A DNA stretch of 64,000 nt. Source: Syngnathus acus. Its lineage: Eukaryota; Chordata; Actinopteri; Syngnathiformes; Syngnathidae. Below the pieces are notes generated by a model. That model was not told the origin of the DNA. It saw nothing but the letters and a program-made list of their open reading frames with translations, and searched no databases. Position 1 is the first letter of the stretch. The number at the start of each line of letters is the position of its first letter. Where the stretch lies: contig NC_051091.1 in the NCBI RefSeq assembly GCF_901709675.1, positions 7,042,967 to 7,106,966 on the forward strand. The letters run 5' to 3'. Positions 1 to 13,000 of the stretch are shown piece by piece. The translations under genes and the position numbers were made by a program.

Positions 1-1457
1 TCTTTGACTCAGAGAGGGGCACTGAGTCAAATTGTTGGATTAAGTTTGAGTCATCGACCATGATGTGATAGGCTGGTACCGGCTCTCAGTGGTCAGATGA
101 CTAAATGTGTGTGGTATGGAAAATAGTCGTCACACACGGCCGAGCATAATACATATGTGGGAACAATTTAGACTTTTGTATTATTGGTTTTTCCATTTTT
201 CAATTTTTTTTTTTTTACATTTTCAAATTGATTATTATCGCTGATCTTACCATACAATCAAAGAAGCACAACATGTTCTAAAAATCTAAAAGGTTACTAG
301 AAAACTATAAATTAACTTTAATTTCACAACCCTGAGCCAATTCCTGATCACAGTGGCACTGCAGCACTTGCGGTGAAATAAAATAACAAGCTACCTCTGC
401 CCAGCTCTGGGTTCTCGCAATGTAAACACGAAAATGTCATTGGCCTCTTTTGAAGGTCACATGGTGCACTTAGTGGAACGACAGTGAGCATTGGGGTCAG
501 GTGAAGGCAGTGAGTCACATTCGAGGGAAATGCTAAATGGTCATTTACAGTCGGGATCAAAGCACATAGCATTAGCTGGAGCATTGCTGCCAGCACAATT
601 CTTCTTTACGACTTCAATGACGTGACTAGCCAGGCTCATGTAAAGTTCCAAAGCAGCTTATAGCAAAATACTTTTAACACTCGATCGAGAAAAGTAACTC
701 AACAATGCTTGAACTGTGATGCTGATGCTGCTCATTTGTGCTGCCCGGCGTGAGAGGGGATTTTCGGCGTGAAATCCGATCAAGAACTCAAAGGAGAGTC
801 CTTTGGAGGCATCCAAGCAAAGAGAGAGAGAGATGTGGTGAGGAGGTGCGTGGGCACACAAAGTGTAAATTTATTTATTTATTTTTTTAAATCAAATATA
901 TCAAAATATAATGTTACATTGAGAACTTTAGGTACCTTACAGTGTTTGAATTCAGTGTGTTGTGACCACACACTTTTAGGAGTTAAAAAAAAAAAGGGGA
1001 GGGGGACGTGTGCACACATAGCCGAAAAATAGCTCAAATTCCAATGTGGCACCCAGACAGAACAGCAGTAGCAGCCGGGTGGAGAACTTTCCAGATGTTG
1101 AAGGATTTGAGAAAAATAAAATATGGCAATCAGTATGGATTTTTAAAATGGCTACAAAAATGGGATTATATCAATGACTTTGAAGTCAAAAGTAAAAAAA
1201 ATTGTGTCTGGGTTTGAAAAAATATGGTATGACAATGTAATTTTACAAAATCCACATGATAATAAGCTAAGTTAGCTAAATTATCTTAGTTACCTTTTGT
1301 GCCACGTGTTGGAGCTGGACATACCACACAGACGTTGACTCAGTCACAACCTGGTTGTGTTTTGAGCAAGTACACATTTCATCCGTGCAATTTATAAAAG
1401 TTGAACACAGAATAACTATTTGGATTGTCGTCTTTAAGCCAAGTGTGTGTCTGTTAC
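1..1457 (-). other. srgap2: srgap2 intron 2 (partial)
   Basis: This is the non-coding start of intron 2, running off the left edge. The next srgap2 exon, which should encode KKDQNVLSPVNCW-like residues, was looked for on the minus strand and is absent. There are AT-rich stretches and short A/T runs (for example near 200-220 and 987-998) and no recognisable gene or repeat family. Confidence 0.85.
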
Positions 1458-4400
1458 ATACTTCAGCAGATGGTCCTTTGTGCTGCGTGTCTTGGTGAGG
1501 AAGCGTTCGGCCAGCTTTTCCATGTTGCGGCTGTAGTCCATCTCAATCTCCGCCTTTTTCCTGAAGAAATCCTGCAGGTCCTGGAGCAGCTGCACCCGCA
1601 GCTCACACTGCTGGTCCAGACATTTCAGCTGCTCCACCAGCTGGGCGCGAATTTCTGTCAAGACAGGGAGAGACAAGTTTGTTGGCTTTTTTTTTTTTAA
1701 GATGATCTCAATGCACCACAATACATTGAATGTCAAATGTCTTTGAATTCAAATTCTGCATTTGATTAAAAAAAAAAAAATAACCACCCAAAATCTGTTC
1801 ATGTCATGTGACACATGAACGTAATCTATAATGTCTGCAGTTTTATGATGACAGATTAATATTTATAATACACGTCATCACTATAGCAATGCAAATTATC
1901 TGGCCGGGCATGTTTCGGGGGAGGGGATGGCCGCCCCTGCGGTTCCCCCTTTAGCGCCGCCACTAACAACACTGTACAAAAATGTAAAGAGGAATGACTC
2001 ATTTAATGTCATAAAATTATTTGTTTTGTATAGTGTGTCAGATGTCTTTAATGACAATACAAAGGCTCAACTGAATATTTCAGATGAAAGGACAGGATGG
2101 GCATAGAAACTTGACCATTGGTTCAAGTCAGGTCACTGTGCGCGCAGAGTGACTGGCCGACCGATACTTCCGCTAATGAATGTGCATCCTGTTCGAGGAA
2201 TAAAGCAATCGAAGAGCCTCAGTGACTGTCATCCTTTAACTACACACATAATTACAATTCTCTTATGCCTCTCTATATATAACCCAAAATTGTCTTCCGC
2301 ACATGTATTGTGGCTTATCACGCGCCCCCCAATCCGATCTCTAATTATAATAGAGTGCACTCTGTTGATATATTCAATCACAATGAAAAACTCCTCTGGA
2401 GAATGGCGTGTAATGCAGCTTTGTCGCAGGAAGCAAGTCGCCACGTGCACACGCTCGCACACACATCAATGATAAATGGATCAGTGCCGACAGCTGACAG
2501 ATTAATGCTATGCTCTCCTAGCCGCCTGCCAACAGTTTGTGTGCACTCTGCACGTGTAGCCTTGGAAGAGGGAAGAAACAACAAACCTCACGCACGCACG
2601 CACAAACCGGGCTGTTCGGTCACGGCTAGTGTACCACCGCGGCTGCCCTACCTCGGGAATGTTGGCTCTGCAGGAAGCAATGTGTTTTAGCCTCCATCCT
2701 GGCTCCTGTTCACCATCAAGTTCCCTGACACACAAGCGCAGACTGCAGCGCACATTTGCAGGCAGATTTGGCAAGAGTCCCTCGTCTGTTGAGCCAAGAG
2801 CCTCTTTGATGCTGCCATTGTGCTTTATAGCTGAGAGTGCAGTTCCTCATTACCACAAAAGAGGTGGGATATCTGTAAAGGTGCCTGTGCGCACATGCTT
2901 CATCCCCAATCTGTCTCTCACACAGTGTCGGAATCAATAAATAACCTGTTGTGAAAAATTGTTGTTTCCGTCCCGTGTGGGTGTGCGCATATTTGTGAGC
3001 TCTTTCCACATTGCAAAACGCCGTCAATGACAGGGATGAAGTCAGGGCCCATCGTTCGCGGCCTCTTGTGACTGTGACCACAGAACCACAAGGTGACAGA
3101 CAGCCTTGTAATTAACTGTCACAGGACAACAACAACGCATACCACACTGTGCAAACACTGCAGCACTCCGACATGCGGACCGCAATCAAGATGGCGGGCG
3201 CTGAGAAGCAGGTTTAGGAGTGACATGCAACATTATGACTACTCCCATAATTTTTATTGTAATAAAAAGGCCCAAATTCCATCTTAAGCTCTGGAACACA
3301 CCGAGGTGTTCCTAAAAGCACACTCCAAATCTATGGGTATATGACTCAACCACTGGCAACCACAAGCTCACTGTTGATCCTGGCTGTTGAGCTTAATTTC
3401 CTTGCGTAATAAAAAGTCGGCTTTTTCATCTATGTCCATCGTACAGCGAGGAGGCGAGGCGCTCACAGCGCAGGTCGATGCCGTCCCTCTGTAATGGTCA
3501 TCATCCCTTCAGCCAGAAAGAAGTGGGATGTGAAGTGGAATGTGGCGCCTCCACTCCCTCCAGAGGAGGCCCAGTCATATTTTCCAGGCAGATGAGAGCA
3601 GGTTTTGCAAACTGGATCTGGGATTCTGCTTTACTGATGCTCCACCATGATAACTCCATATGCGACATATTTGTTTTACATTTTCATTCATTTCTATCAA
3701 GTCATACAACCCCGACTTCGTTTTCACTTGCGCATTTTGCACGGAGCTGAAAGATGGTCCATTGTCTTTGGCAGAGATTTTGCTCACCGCAAACGTCTGA
3801 GATTTAAGGCTGCTGCCTCAAATCAGTCAAACATAACGCATGCTAGCGTGCGGTTAGAAATTTTCAAGCATCCAAAGGTGCTGCCAAAGGGCCTGTCACA
3901 TAAAAATCTCTGGGTGGAGCCCAGAATGGACGTTCCTCTCTCTCTAAAATGACATTGCGAAAAAAACTCAATCTGTCCACCATTCTGGTGGTGCCTAGCT
4001 GATGCTTTGAGCTAAACTAAATTAATGAGTGAATTCATTTTTGAGATACCTTCATAATAGTTTTAATTTAGAAACGTAAAAGGTTTTCCCCCCATCAGTG
4101 TGACACGTTCTGTGTTCACAAGCTGTAAATGTTACAAAAAGTTGCCTGCTACTTGCTAAGGTCAAAATTTTGTCTGCAACTGGATTTATTTGCATCATCT
4201 GCACAGCTGTTGCGTTGTAATTACCGCACTACTGTTCACTTTTTTTTTGCTTTATGACTCTGATCATTGTTTGCACAGCTGTCATTGGTCACTAATAGTG
4301 CCCTTGCATGACGTAAATGGTCTTTGTCATAGTTGCTTATGCTACAAAAGACAAATTCGTCGTTATTTTTTTTAGCATACTTGGTCAATACAGATGATCG

Positions 4401-6995
4401 GGATTCTAAATAAAAACAATGGCATTGCAGTCAGTTGTTGCCGAACGCTCTCCAGGGCTTATAACAAGTTTGAATTGTACCGATGTGAGCTCTTATCCTC
4501 TGGGGCAGGGATTTTCAAATGGTTTTGTCCAAGGGACCACCATTATAACCAAGAAGCAATTCAGGGACCATATTATTTTATTTTGCACCGAAGTAGAATA
4601 GGCCAATACAGGCTATTTATTTGCATGTGTATGTCTATTTTGGGAACCCCAGCTACATTTGACATAGTTTGGATGGGATTCACAAAATTAGCTGGAAAAT
4701 AAATCAAGTTTAAATAATAAATCAATTCTATTTTTGAAAATGTTACAATTATTTTCCATTTCCAATTTTGTGGACCACCTGGCATACCGCCACTGACCAC
4801 TAGAGGGCCGCGGACCACAGGTTGACAATCGATGCTCGAGAGTATGAGAGAAATACAGTGAAAATAGGAGAACAGAGCGTTGGCGAGTGAAGTTGGGGGG
4901 GTCAGCATCACAGTCATTCAGTTCTCTCTGCAGGAAGAGACGACAGAGAAACAGGAAGTCAGTTCATTGCCCATAGGGAGCACATGGGAGGGTTATATTA
5001 AAACAACGACAGGAAGTATGTGCACAGAGGCCGGAGTTGTGCCTGTGTAGGGGGCGGGAGGGTCTGAATGAAAAACCTGAAGAAAAGGAGGCAGCTGTGG
5101 AGTGAGTCACTGAAAAAAAACGGAAGAAAAATACTCAACTTGCTGGTTGTATTATATATATGCTGGGTTGGCCTATCAGATGCGATTTCAAGGCAGTCGA
5201 ATGGCCTTAGGTTGCAGGTAGTATTTCCTAAAAGGATTCTTAAGAAGGGTGGAATCTATTAGTTCCAGACATGCCTTGCGAATACTACTTGACTTTAGAG
5301 ACACATAGGAGTATGTGAAGAGGGGGAGTATAGGAAAAGATAGAATTACAGTACAGTAAAAGTGTTGGAGGGGAAAGTATTGCCGGAATGAACGAGTCCA
5401 GACGATTTCTTTTTCTTGGGTCGACTTATTTCCTCTGCAAACACACACACACACACACATGGACTGAAAGGAATGAAACCTGTCACCCAAATCGCACCAA
5501 TTTAAGGAAACGAGGTGTTGTCTTAATGAGGCTGGTTGACTTCAAGACATGGAAAATTTGCCAGTGTGCCAAAACCAAAGAAGCCCGATCAAGTATGTGA
5601 GAAGCAAAGATGAGGACAATGGAGAAGTGGGGAATTTTGTGTGCCCTATGACCAAGGGGAATTTCAGATGTCACAATGTGATTTCTTTTCTATGTGAGTT
5701 CTGGTTTATTACAATGAGAACTGAAACTCAAGGGAATATTCTGACCAAGCATGGAAAGACAGATCTAACTTTTAAGAACCACAAACAAACACTACCCATG
5801 GACCAATTAAACCACTAATGACCAAAGGAATGTAAAACAAGTGATGGGAAGACAATTTCCGGAAGTGCTTCCAAGATAGTGTGACCATCAAATCAGTAGA
5901 ATACTTTGTTTTAAATTTTATGCAAATGTTTCAAAGAACAGGAGTGAGGAGATGACAAAAGGTCAGCGATAGAAGGGGGGGGGGGGGCGTGATCAGCAGG
6001 AGTACATTCCTCTACGCTTCTCTTCACCTTGGTGACCAGGCCAGGAAGTCATTAACCTTTTCATAGGCTTCATGATTCAGTCAGAAGAGTGCAAGATGAG
6101 ATGTTTGCACTAGGGAAGGGTGTTGAAGTTTCTGTGAGCCGGGCTCTAAGCCGTGTGGACTCCCTGCCGGGGTTCCTTGCCCGAGATTGGACTATAGGTC
6201 AGGGGGTCAGAGTTTGCAGTGCTACTAGGCAGAGGTCGGTCTCCTATGTCAACCAAATGGTATAAAACACTTGGAACAATAGAACTTAGTTTCAGATCAC
6301 TTTCAGTCCAGGCAGGCGTTTTGCTTTTGCTCTTTTACTCTCCGCGGCATTGCCGGCCGGCTGTGATTGAGGGGAGGCGAAGGCGGGGGTTCTATGCATA
6401 ATGAAAAGGGCTGCTTATCAAAAGTTAACTAACTCTTCACTCACTTGGTGTGCCTGCCTGCTCCACTAACCCATTTCTTGGGGGGATGCATACTCACACA
6501 GATTTATGTTGTAAATTGCAAACTTTGAAAAATGAGTATCAAAGTCTTTTAACACTTGATGAGACTTCAGCAGCAAAATGCACATTATATTAATTACTAT
6601 CTGCGGGAGATCCCAAAATTAACATAACATGATGTTTTTAAAACTAAGTGCTCATCCTGTAGTGTACACACAATTCAATTAATCACAAAATGAGAATCAT
6701 AATGATGTTCCATTTTGCTCGCATGACCATGCACCTGGTGTCACTTCTATTTCCTGTCCCTGATGGACGCAGCCATCTGGGCTTCAATTTCTTCCAGCAG
6801 GCTCCATCTCTGTCACGCTCACTCTCACACACGCACACACTTTGCCGAAGGGATGCAAACCACGACCGTACACAGCCATCAGTGCCATCTGTCTGGGAAA
6901 GGTTCGATGAAATATCAAAACCTGGTGAGACCAGCTCACATGTATGATACCATCCTGGATCAGCTGTAGAGACAATATTAAGCTATACTGTCTCC

Positions 6996-7061
<66 letters not shown>

Positions 7062-10000
7062 GCACGTGTATATTTCTGTGTGCACTCTTTCCAGTGTTTC
7101 CAAATGGCCAGTGCATAACACCCTCCTTAATCAGCTTAGCAGCCAGTCAGGGGATTTGATTAATCCCCAACACAAGCATGGGAAGAAGCCCGCTGAGTGT
7201 GTCTGCTTGTCTCACTCTGTGTGTGTCAGGCTCAACCTTCTCTGCATTACAGCGTTGATCTATAAGAGATGCGACAAAATGAAAGTAGCTATGGGTGGGT
7301 GGGAGTGGACGCCATTCAAATGCAGACACGTCGTCTGGCGGGCGAAGGGTCAGCTCATGTCTCCATTAGCTGTTTAATATTTGTCATATTTCCACTGACT
7401 GAGGGATGGCGTTAAACACCCTCTCTGTAGATTAAATAGTAATTTTCCATTTTACTTCTCGCGGAAATTGATTCGTCAGCACAAGCTGCTGGAGGAACTC
7501 ACCAGCTGTCTGAATGCAACATTGACTTTAATTGTTCTCATCTTAAAAGCTGAAAGTTGTGAAGGGTTGGGTTCAATCACACGGCGGATTCTCACGCGTG
7601 TAACATCTCGATTGGCGTGTATGCATAAAGGAGAAAATTCCTATCGCGGCATTCCGAGGGACATGAGAAGCATTGAGACGGAGGCAAGGGGTCAAATCTG
7701 CTGATGGCTGGCAAGTGGTGATGCTTATCTGCATGCCACGAGAAGACAATGAGTGAAGGGAATACATTCTCTCAGACACTGAAAAAAAAAAAGGAATTCT
7801 TCCTCTTTGAAAAATATTCCAACTTTCATCTCAAACTACGAGGACGATGAGCACTGATGACCGAGACAGCCGCCAACAGCAAAACGTACAAGAACCGAAT
7901 ATATAAGACAGGCTGTCGGATAAACCTCACAAATGACGAGTCAGCATTCCGGAGTTGCTGTACATCCATTGTATAGCAGTAACAGCCTCTTAACAGTACA
8001 CAAGTACTTTGTAGATTTGTTTGTGAGATACAGCTAAATGGAGCATATGAGGAAAATAACAGCCGCACCCTCTCTGTTGTTATTCCGTGGAGAACATGGC
8101 GATGATGTGCAGTATCACAGGCTTGGGGGAGTTTATACAGCTTAATGTTTAAATACACTACTACGGTGGGAAAAAAAAATCCCTATGGTGATTATCGCAT
8201 TCAGCATCTTGATAAAGATTCTCCCCAAACCCGCCGCCACTCCTTGCCGTTCCCATCAAAGCATCTTTGGAAGTGGTGCATTGACAGGAGGGGAAGGAAA
8301 AAGTGGGGCAAGCTGCAAGAAGAGGCTCTAAGGAAAGACTGGAACTCTACACCTCAGCACAAAACAACCACTGCAATAGAAAAAAAGGGGGGGGGGGTGT
8401 TAGTCAGACAAAGGCTGGGCTGGGATTTGGTTTTTTTCCTCAAGATTTTCGTAGTATTAAAACAACTGCAGAAAAGTGACGTCAAATATAGTATCTGGCT
8501 AACATACCTCGTGAAATAAAGTTTACATACACTGAGATGGCAATCAGGCTACTTCTAAATTAAGCGCAATAATCTGAGGTTAAATTCCATTTGACATCGT
8601 TCATTGAAAACTGTTCAGGAAGGAAGACAGATGAAAAATAAATTCATGCCCCTGTTATGTGGAACTAAAAGGATTGTGTGCTGTGTAATAGGCATTCAAG
8701 AATTTCACAGAGCTTTGTACAAATAAAAAAACGGAAGAAAAAAAAACTGAGCGTTAAATATGCCAAGGATGGTCTTCATGGTCAAAGGCCTAGAATTGAT
8801 ACAATGAAGCTTATACTAGCAAAACTGACAATGAAAAGTACCACACGCAACCTCAGCGTAGGGCAATTCAAGGCTAAACATGAAAAATAGCTTCACTTAA
8901 TACGCATTTCTCATGTTTCCACAAAACGCAAGACTCACATTCGCCTCAAGCAAGCTTTGAAATCTCCCTTTAGAAAGCACCACAATATTAATGAGAGGGA
9001 AAAAAACCACACTCCCTTTCACTATTTATGGGTTTGTAAACTGATGCAGAGTGACTAACACTCACCTCAGGTGATTCTGAGAATGACCTTGCTTGGTAAA
9101 ATTGCCATTGTTTTGCCTCCACACGCATAACAACCATTCCCGCTTTGCAGTTCTGACATACCAACCCGCATGAATGTCCCAGCAGCTCAAATGTCATCAT
9201 CTCAGGCATCTTTTCCCTTCATATAAACTGGATCCTGAATTATAAATTGCATTTTGGTGGATCTGGTAATAAGCAACATGCCCACTAGTATTCATCTGAA
9301 CTGCTGCACTCATTTTGGGAGGCTGCTTCCTTCCAAACACATTTTTGAACTAAGGTTGCTGATAATTTGCTTCAGGAAGACTTTCAGATTTAGAACCTTG
9401 AGTAACTCTCCTGGCATCCTTGACGCCATGGGAAGATGGCGCCTGGTCTGCCTTGACTACTAACAAAGCTATCTGGATTTGGTCATGGACCGTCTGATAC
9501 CACAAAATCCCTCGCGGAGACTTCCAATATATGTGTGTCCCGTATCAAAGACAGGACATGTCTCAGTCGGTCCAACACAATAGGGTCCTCTCCCGTGGGT
9601 GGTCACACCCTTTCCTCCTCGCTCCATGACCTTACAAAACGACCCTAAGGAGGCTCAAAAAGAAAAGGGAAAATAAGGAGAGAGGGAGTGGACCCATCAG
9701 GAATGAAATCCTTATCAAAACAGAAAGCAAGTCTTAGGAATACAGGAAGTGCGAGAAAGGCCGAGGAGGTGTAAGCGATTCTGGACAGACAGCTGAGACA
9801 GCAGATGGAAGGAAAAATGGGAAGGAGCTAAACAGAAGCAAGGAAAGGAAAGCAGTGCTGTTGCCATTGGTGGAGCTGAATTATTAACGCTGGATCCAGT
9901 GGAAGTGAGAAAAGACAACACTTTGATGCGCTGGGTGTAATCGCCGCGTCATAAAAATGCATCTCGACGACATACGCAGAGCTGCCTGAGGCTGACAAGA

Positions 10001-13000
10001 ACACGATCATCGCTCAGGCTCAAGAGAACGTGGACATGGTAGCAATGAATGTCATACTACAAGTTATACATGTCAATTTTTTGGATCATCTCGATTCCGG
10101 AATACAAACTTTTCAAAATATAATTATCAGCTAGTAATATCACGTGAACGTGTTTTGAAGAAAGCAGACTAGTTGTATCTCCGCTCGCGATTGGTGTGAA
10201 TGTTAGCTACTCCACAAGGAATGTAATGAGATGCCTATTACGAGTTCATTTCGGAGGCAGCGTATCACACTTCATAATTGAGCACGTAGCATGTTTCTGA
10301 GCCCGGGATTAGAAGAGGTCAAAGGTCATAGCAGACCGGAGGACGACATGTGGCCCACACCTGTTCAAAGATACCCCGCAGTCACGTCGTTAGGAGAACA
10401 AAACAAGGTAAAGTAGACAAGTGAGTCAGTCATTACTCGAGTTTATTGTTAAACTGTGAGAGACTACAAAAGGCTGTCATGTTGTTTTGCTTTATCTCTC
10501 TACAGCCAGTGTTTTTCTCTCTGTTGGCCTGCCTTTTTTTTCTTATCCGCAGAGGAAGCCTGTTTGATCTGGGAGACTCCCCGTTGTTCTGAAGCTCCAA
10601 GCTCAAATGCATCAGGCATTCACTTGTTCATTTGCTTCACTTCAGACAAGAGCTTGCTCTTTTTTCTCCCCGGGTTTTTCAATGTCTCTTTACAAAAAAA
10701 AAACTGTCGCTCATCTTTCCATCACTCACCCCCTCGGAGAAACGAGGCGCATTCTCCCTCTTGTACCAAAGACAAGACCATAATTCATGAATTCAAAATG
10801 GCCTCTATGTTGTGGAACGATTGGACTGATGCCAGCTCTGCAGCGTGCATATGGACCACGTAAGTAGTATGTGAGCTATGACACTGCACGGACAGTAGCC
10901 ATCATTGTCTTCTACGGCGAGAGCTGGAGACAATGGAGCGGGATACAAGCAGGAACATGACTCATACATACTGTAAGCCCTCCTGACCATTACGGCTGAC
11001 AAACAATAGGCAGTAAGTGTCCGCGCGTTGTACAGCTAAACAATAGCAGCATTACGTATGCCAATTTGGGACTTAAGCCGTGTTGCAGAAAACAGCATTA
11101 TTGTTAAATTTGTTTACGTGAAAAAAAAGCTTCTTAATGTCTTCATTTAGGAATCATTGCGGACATTCATGATTGGAAAAAAAGGGAATACATGGCTGGG
11201 TATTGATATTGGAAAGACAAAATTATTTCGTCCAATGACTGGGTGTATGTAAATGTATGCTTGTGCACTTTAACTAATGAAATATGAGCATTTATTTTCA
11301 AGCTAACAGGTACTCTGGAACCTATTTTCCACACTTTACTTTTTTTTTTTTTTTTACCAGATCTTGATTTAGGTTGTTAGTTCAGAAAAAGGTAATGGAC
11401 CTGAAAATTACTAAAAATGGCAAGTACTACCTGATGTATTCAACCGGACAGATCCTAGCAGAATAGCGCTAATCATATCAAATAAACACATGGTACAATT
11501 ACAATAAAATATTTAACTTAACTCTTCACAAAAAAAAAAAAAAAAAAAGTCTTTTAACCCGGCGTGTCTTACGTTTTTTTTTGTTTTTTTTAAAGATAGG
11601 CCCGTTCATTGATATTGCGCCTGCGGTTTGTAAATTAGAGCACAGTGGGTGAACATGGCTGTTTCTATTTACACAGTAATTTTAGTATAGTAGTTTTCAA
11701 CTGGCGGCATGTTGGATTACTCCAAGATTACAATCAATTAAAAAGCTCAACCACCGCAGTGGGAAAGTCTCCCCACAACATTCCTTAGCGGGAATACCAC
11801 CAGAGCATGACAAGAGTCCCACACACACATTCAAGCCCCGTTGCCACCCACTGCAACCTTTGAACACAGTAAGTGGCTGTGTGCGTGCATCTGTGTGTCA
11901 CAGACTGCCACCTTTAACACCACTGTCCTCCGAGAAAAGGAGATGGATGACAGAGAGAGTGGGTGGAATGATTCAGGGGGAAAAAAAGCTACTTAGGGGG
12001 GGTCCAGTAAAATGCGTGTGCCTCTTGATCCTGCCGTCACCAATGAAATGAGGTGATTGATGGTCAAATCCTTTGTGCCAAAGGTCAGCACCCCTCAGAC
12101 CCCGTGTTTTTTTCTTTTCCTCCTAGTCGTCCCGTCTAAGAAACGACTCAACATGCAGCAAATCAGATATACTCGAGAATATTTTCCCCAAGAGACGCAT
12201 CCAAATAATAAATGATGAGTAGAGTAGAACTACGCTGCAATGCGGTGGTTGTAATATTAGCATGACGCAGTGTATTGTTACATCACCGCAAACAATTAAA
12301 ATGACACATCCAGTCCTCCGCCAAGCCAAGCCACAACAATCCCGATTTGGATCGGTCCCAAAGTCGACTTTAATTATCGCCCACGTCTTGAATACATATG
12401 AACTGCGCAGCTCAGTTTCATGCATTATTTAATACATAGTGAACCGTGATCTTATTCCTTGGCCTATATCCGCCATGGGCTTTCACTTTCATGCATAACA
12501 AACAACTCCTCGGCAGAGAAAAGACAAAATATTTTGTTAAATGAATAGCGCTGGCTGTGTGAGCCAATGTGATGTTATCTTTTGTCAATCAAAACCAACG
12601 ATTCATTTCCTTGTGGCTCTATAAAGGTGAAGGAACCGTTTAAGGTTACTTGAACCTGAGACAAACGTCCGCTTATGTAATGTAATCGGAGCCGTGAGAT
12701 TTCTCTGTCAATGAGTGAAGTCATGTAATGATGATAAAGGTTGCAATTTCATGAAACTGAAAGTTTTAAAAGTCTAAACACCCCTGTTCAAATGTAATGA
12801 TCATTTTTTATTTCCTATTCAATTTGGTTGAAGTCCGAGTTGTTTATACAGCTCTTATATTTGCCCAATGGACTCGCGGTGGTCCACCTAATGTTGTGCC
12901 CGACAGTAAATGTCACCGTGAGTTCATACAACTCCCGCCCCGCATGGCTCACTGCACAACGGGAATGAGTATGTGTGCTCGCATGTATAAAGGGGAGGGA

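Noticed and set aside
1-1457. Third srgap2 exon expected to the left
   Set aside because: Residues like KKDQNVLSPVNCW were searched for on the minus strand and not found; the exon lies outside the window.
6784-7377. Several long frames of Thr/His or Val/Cys repeats
   Set aside because: They are translations of the (TG)n tract at 6999-7058.
10456-10863. 135-codon plus-strand frame in srgap2 intron 1
   Set aside because: No recognisable domain and Cys/Ser/Phe-rich random-looking composition. It lies on the antisense strand of an intron with no sign of splicing partners.
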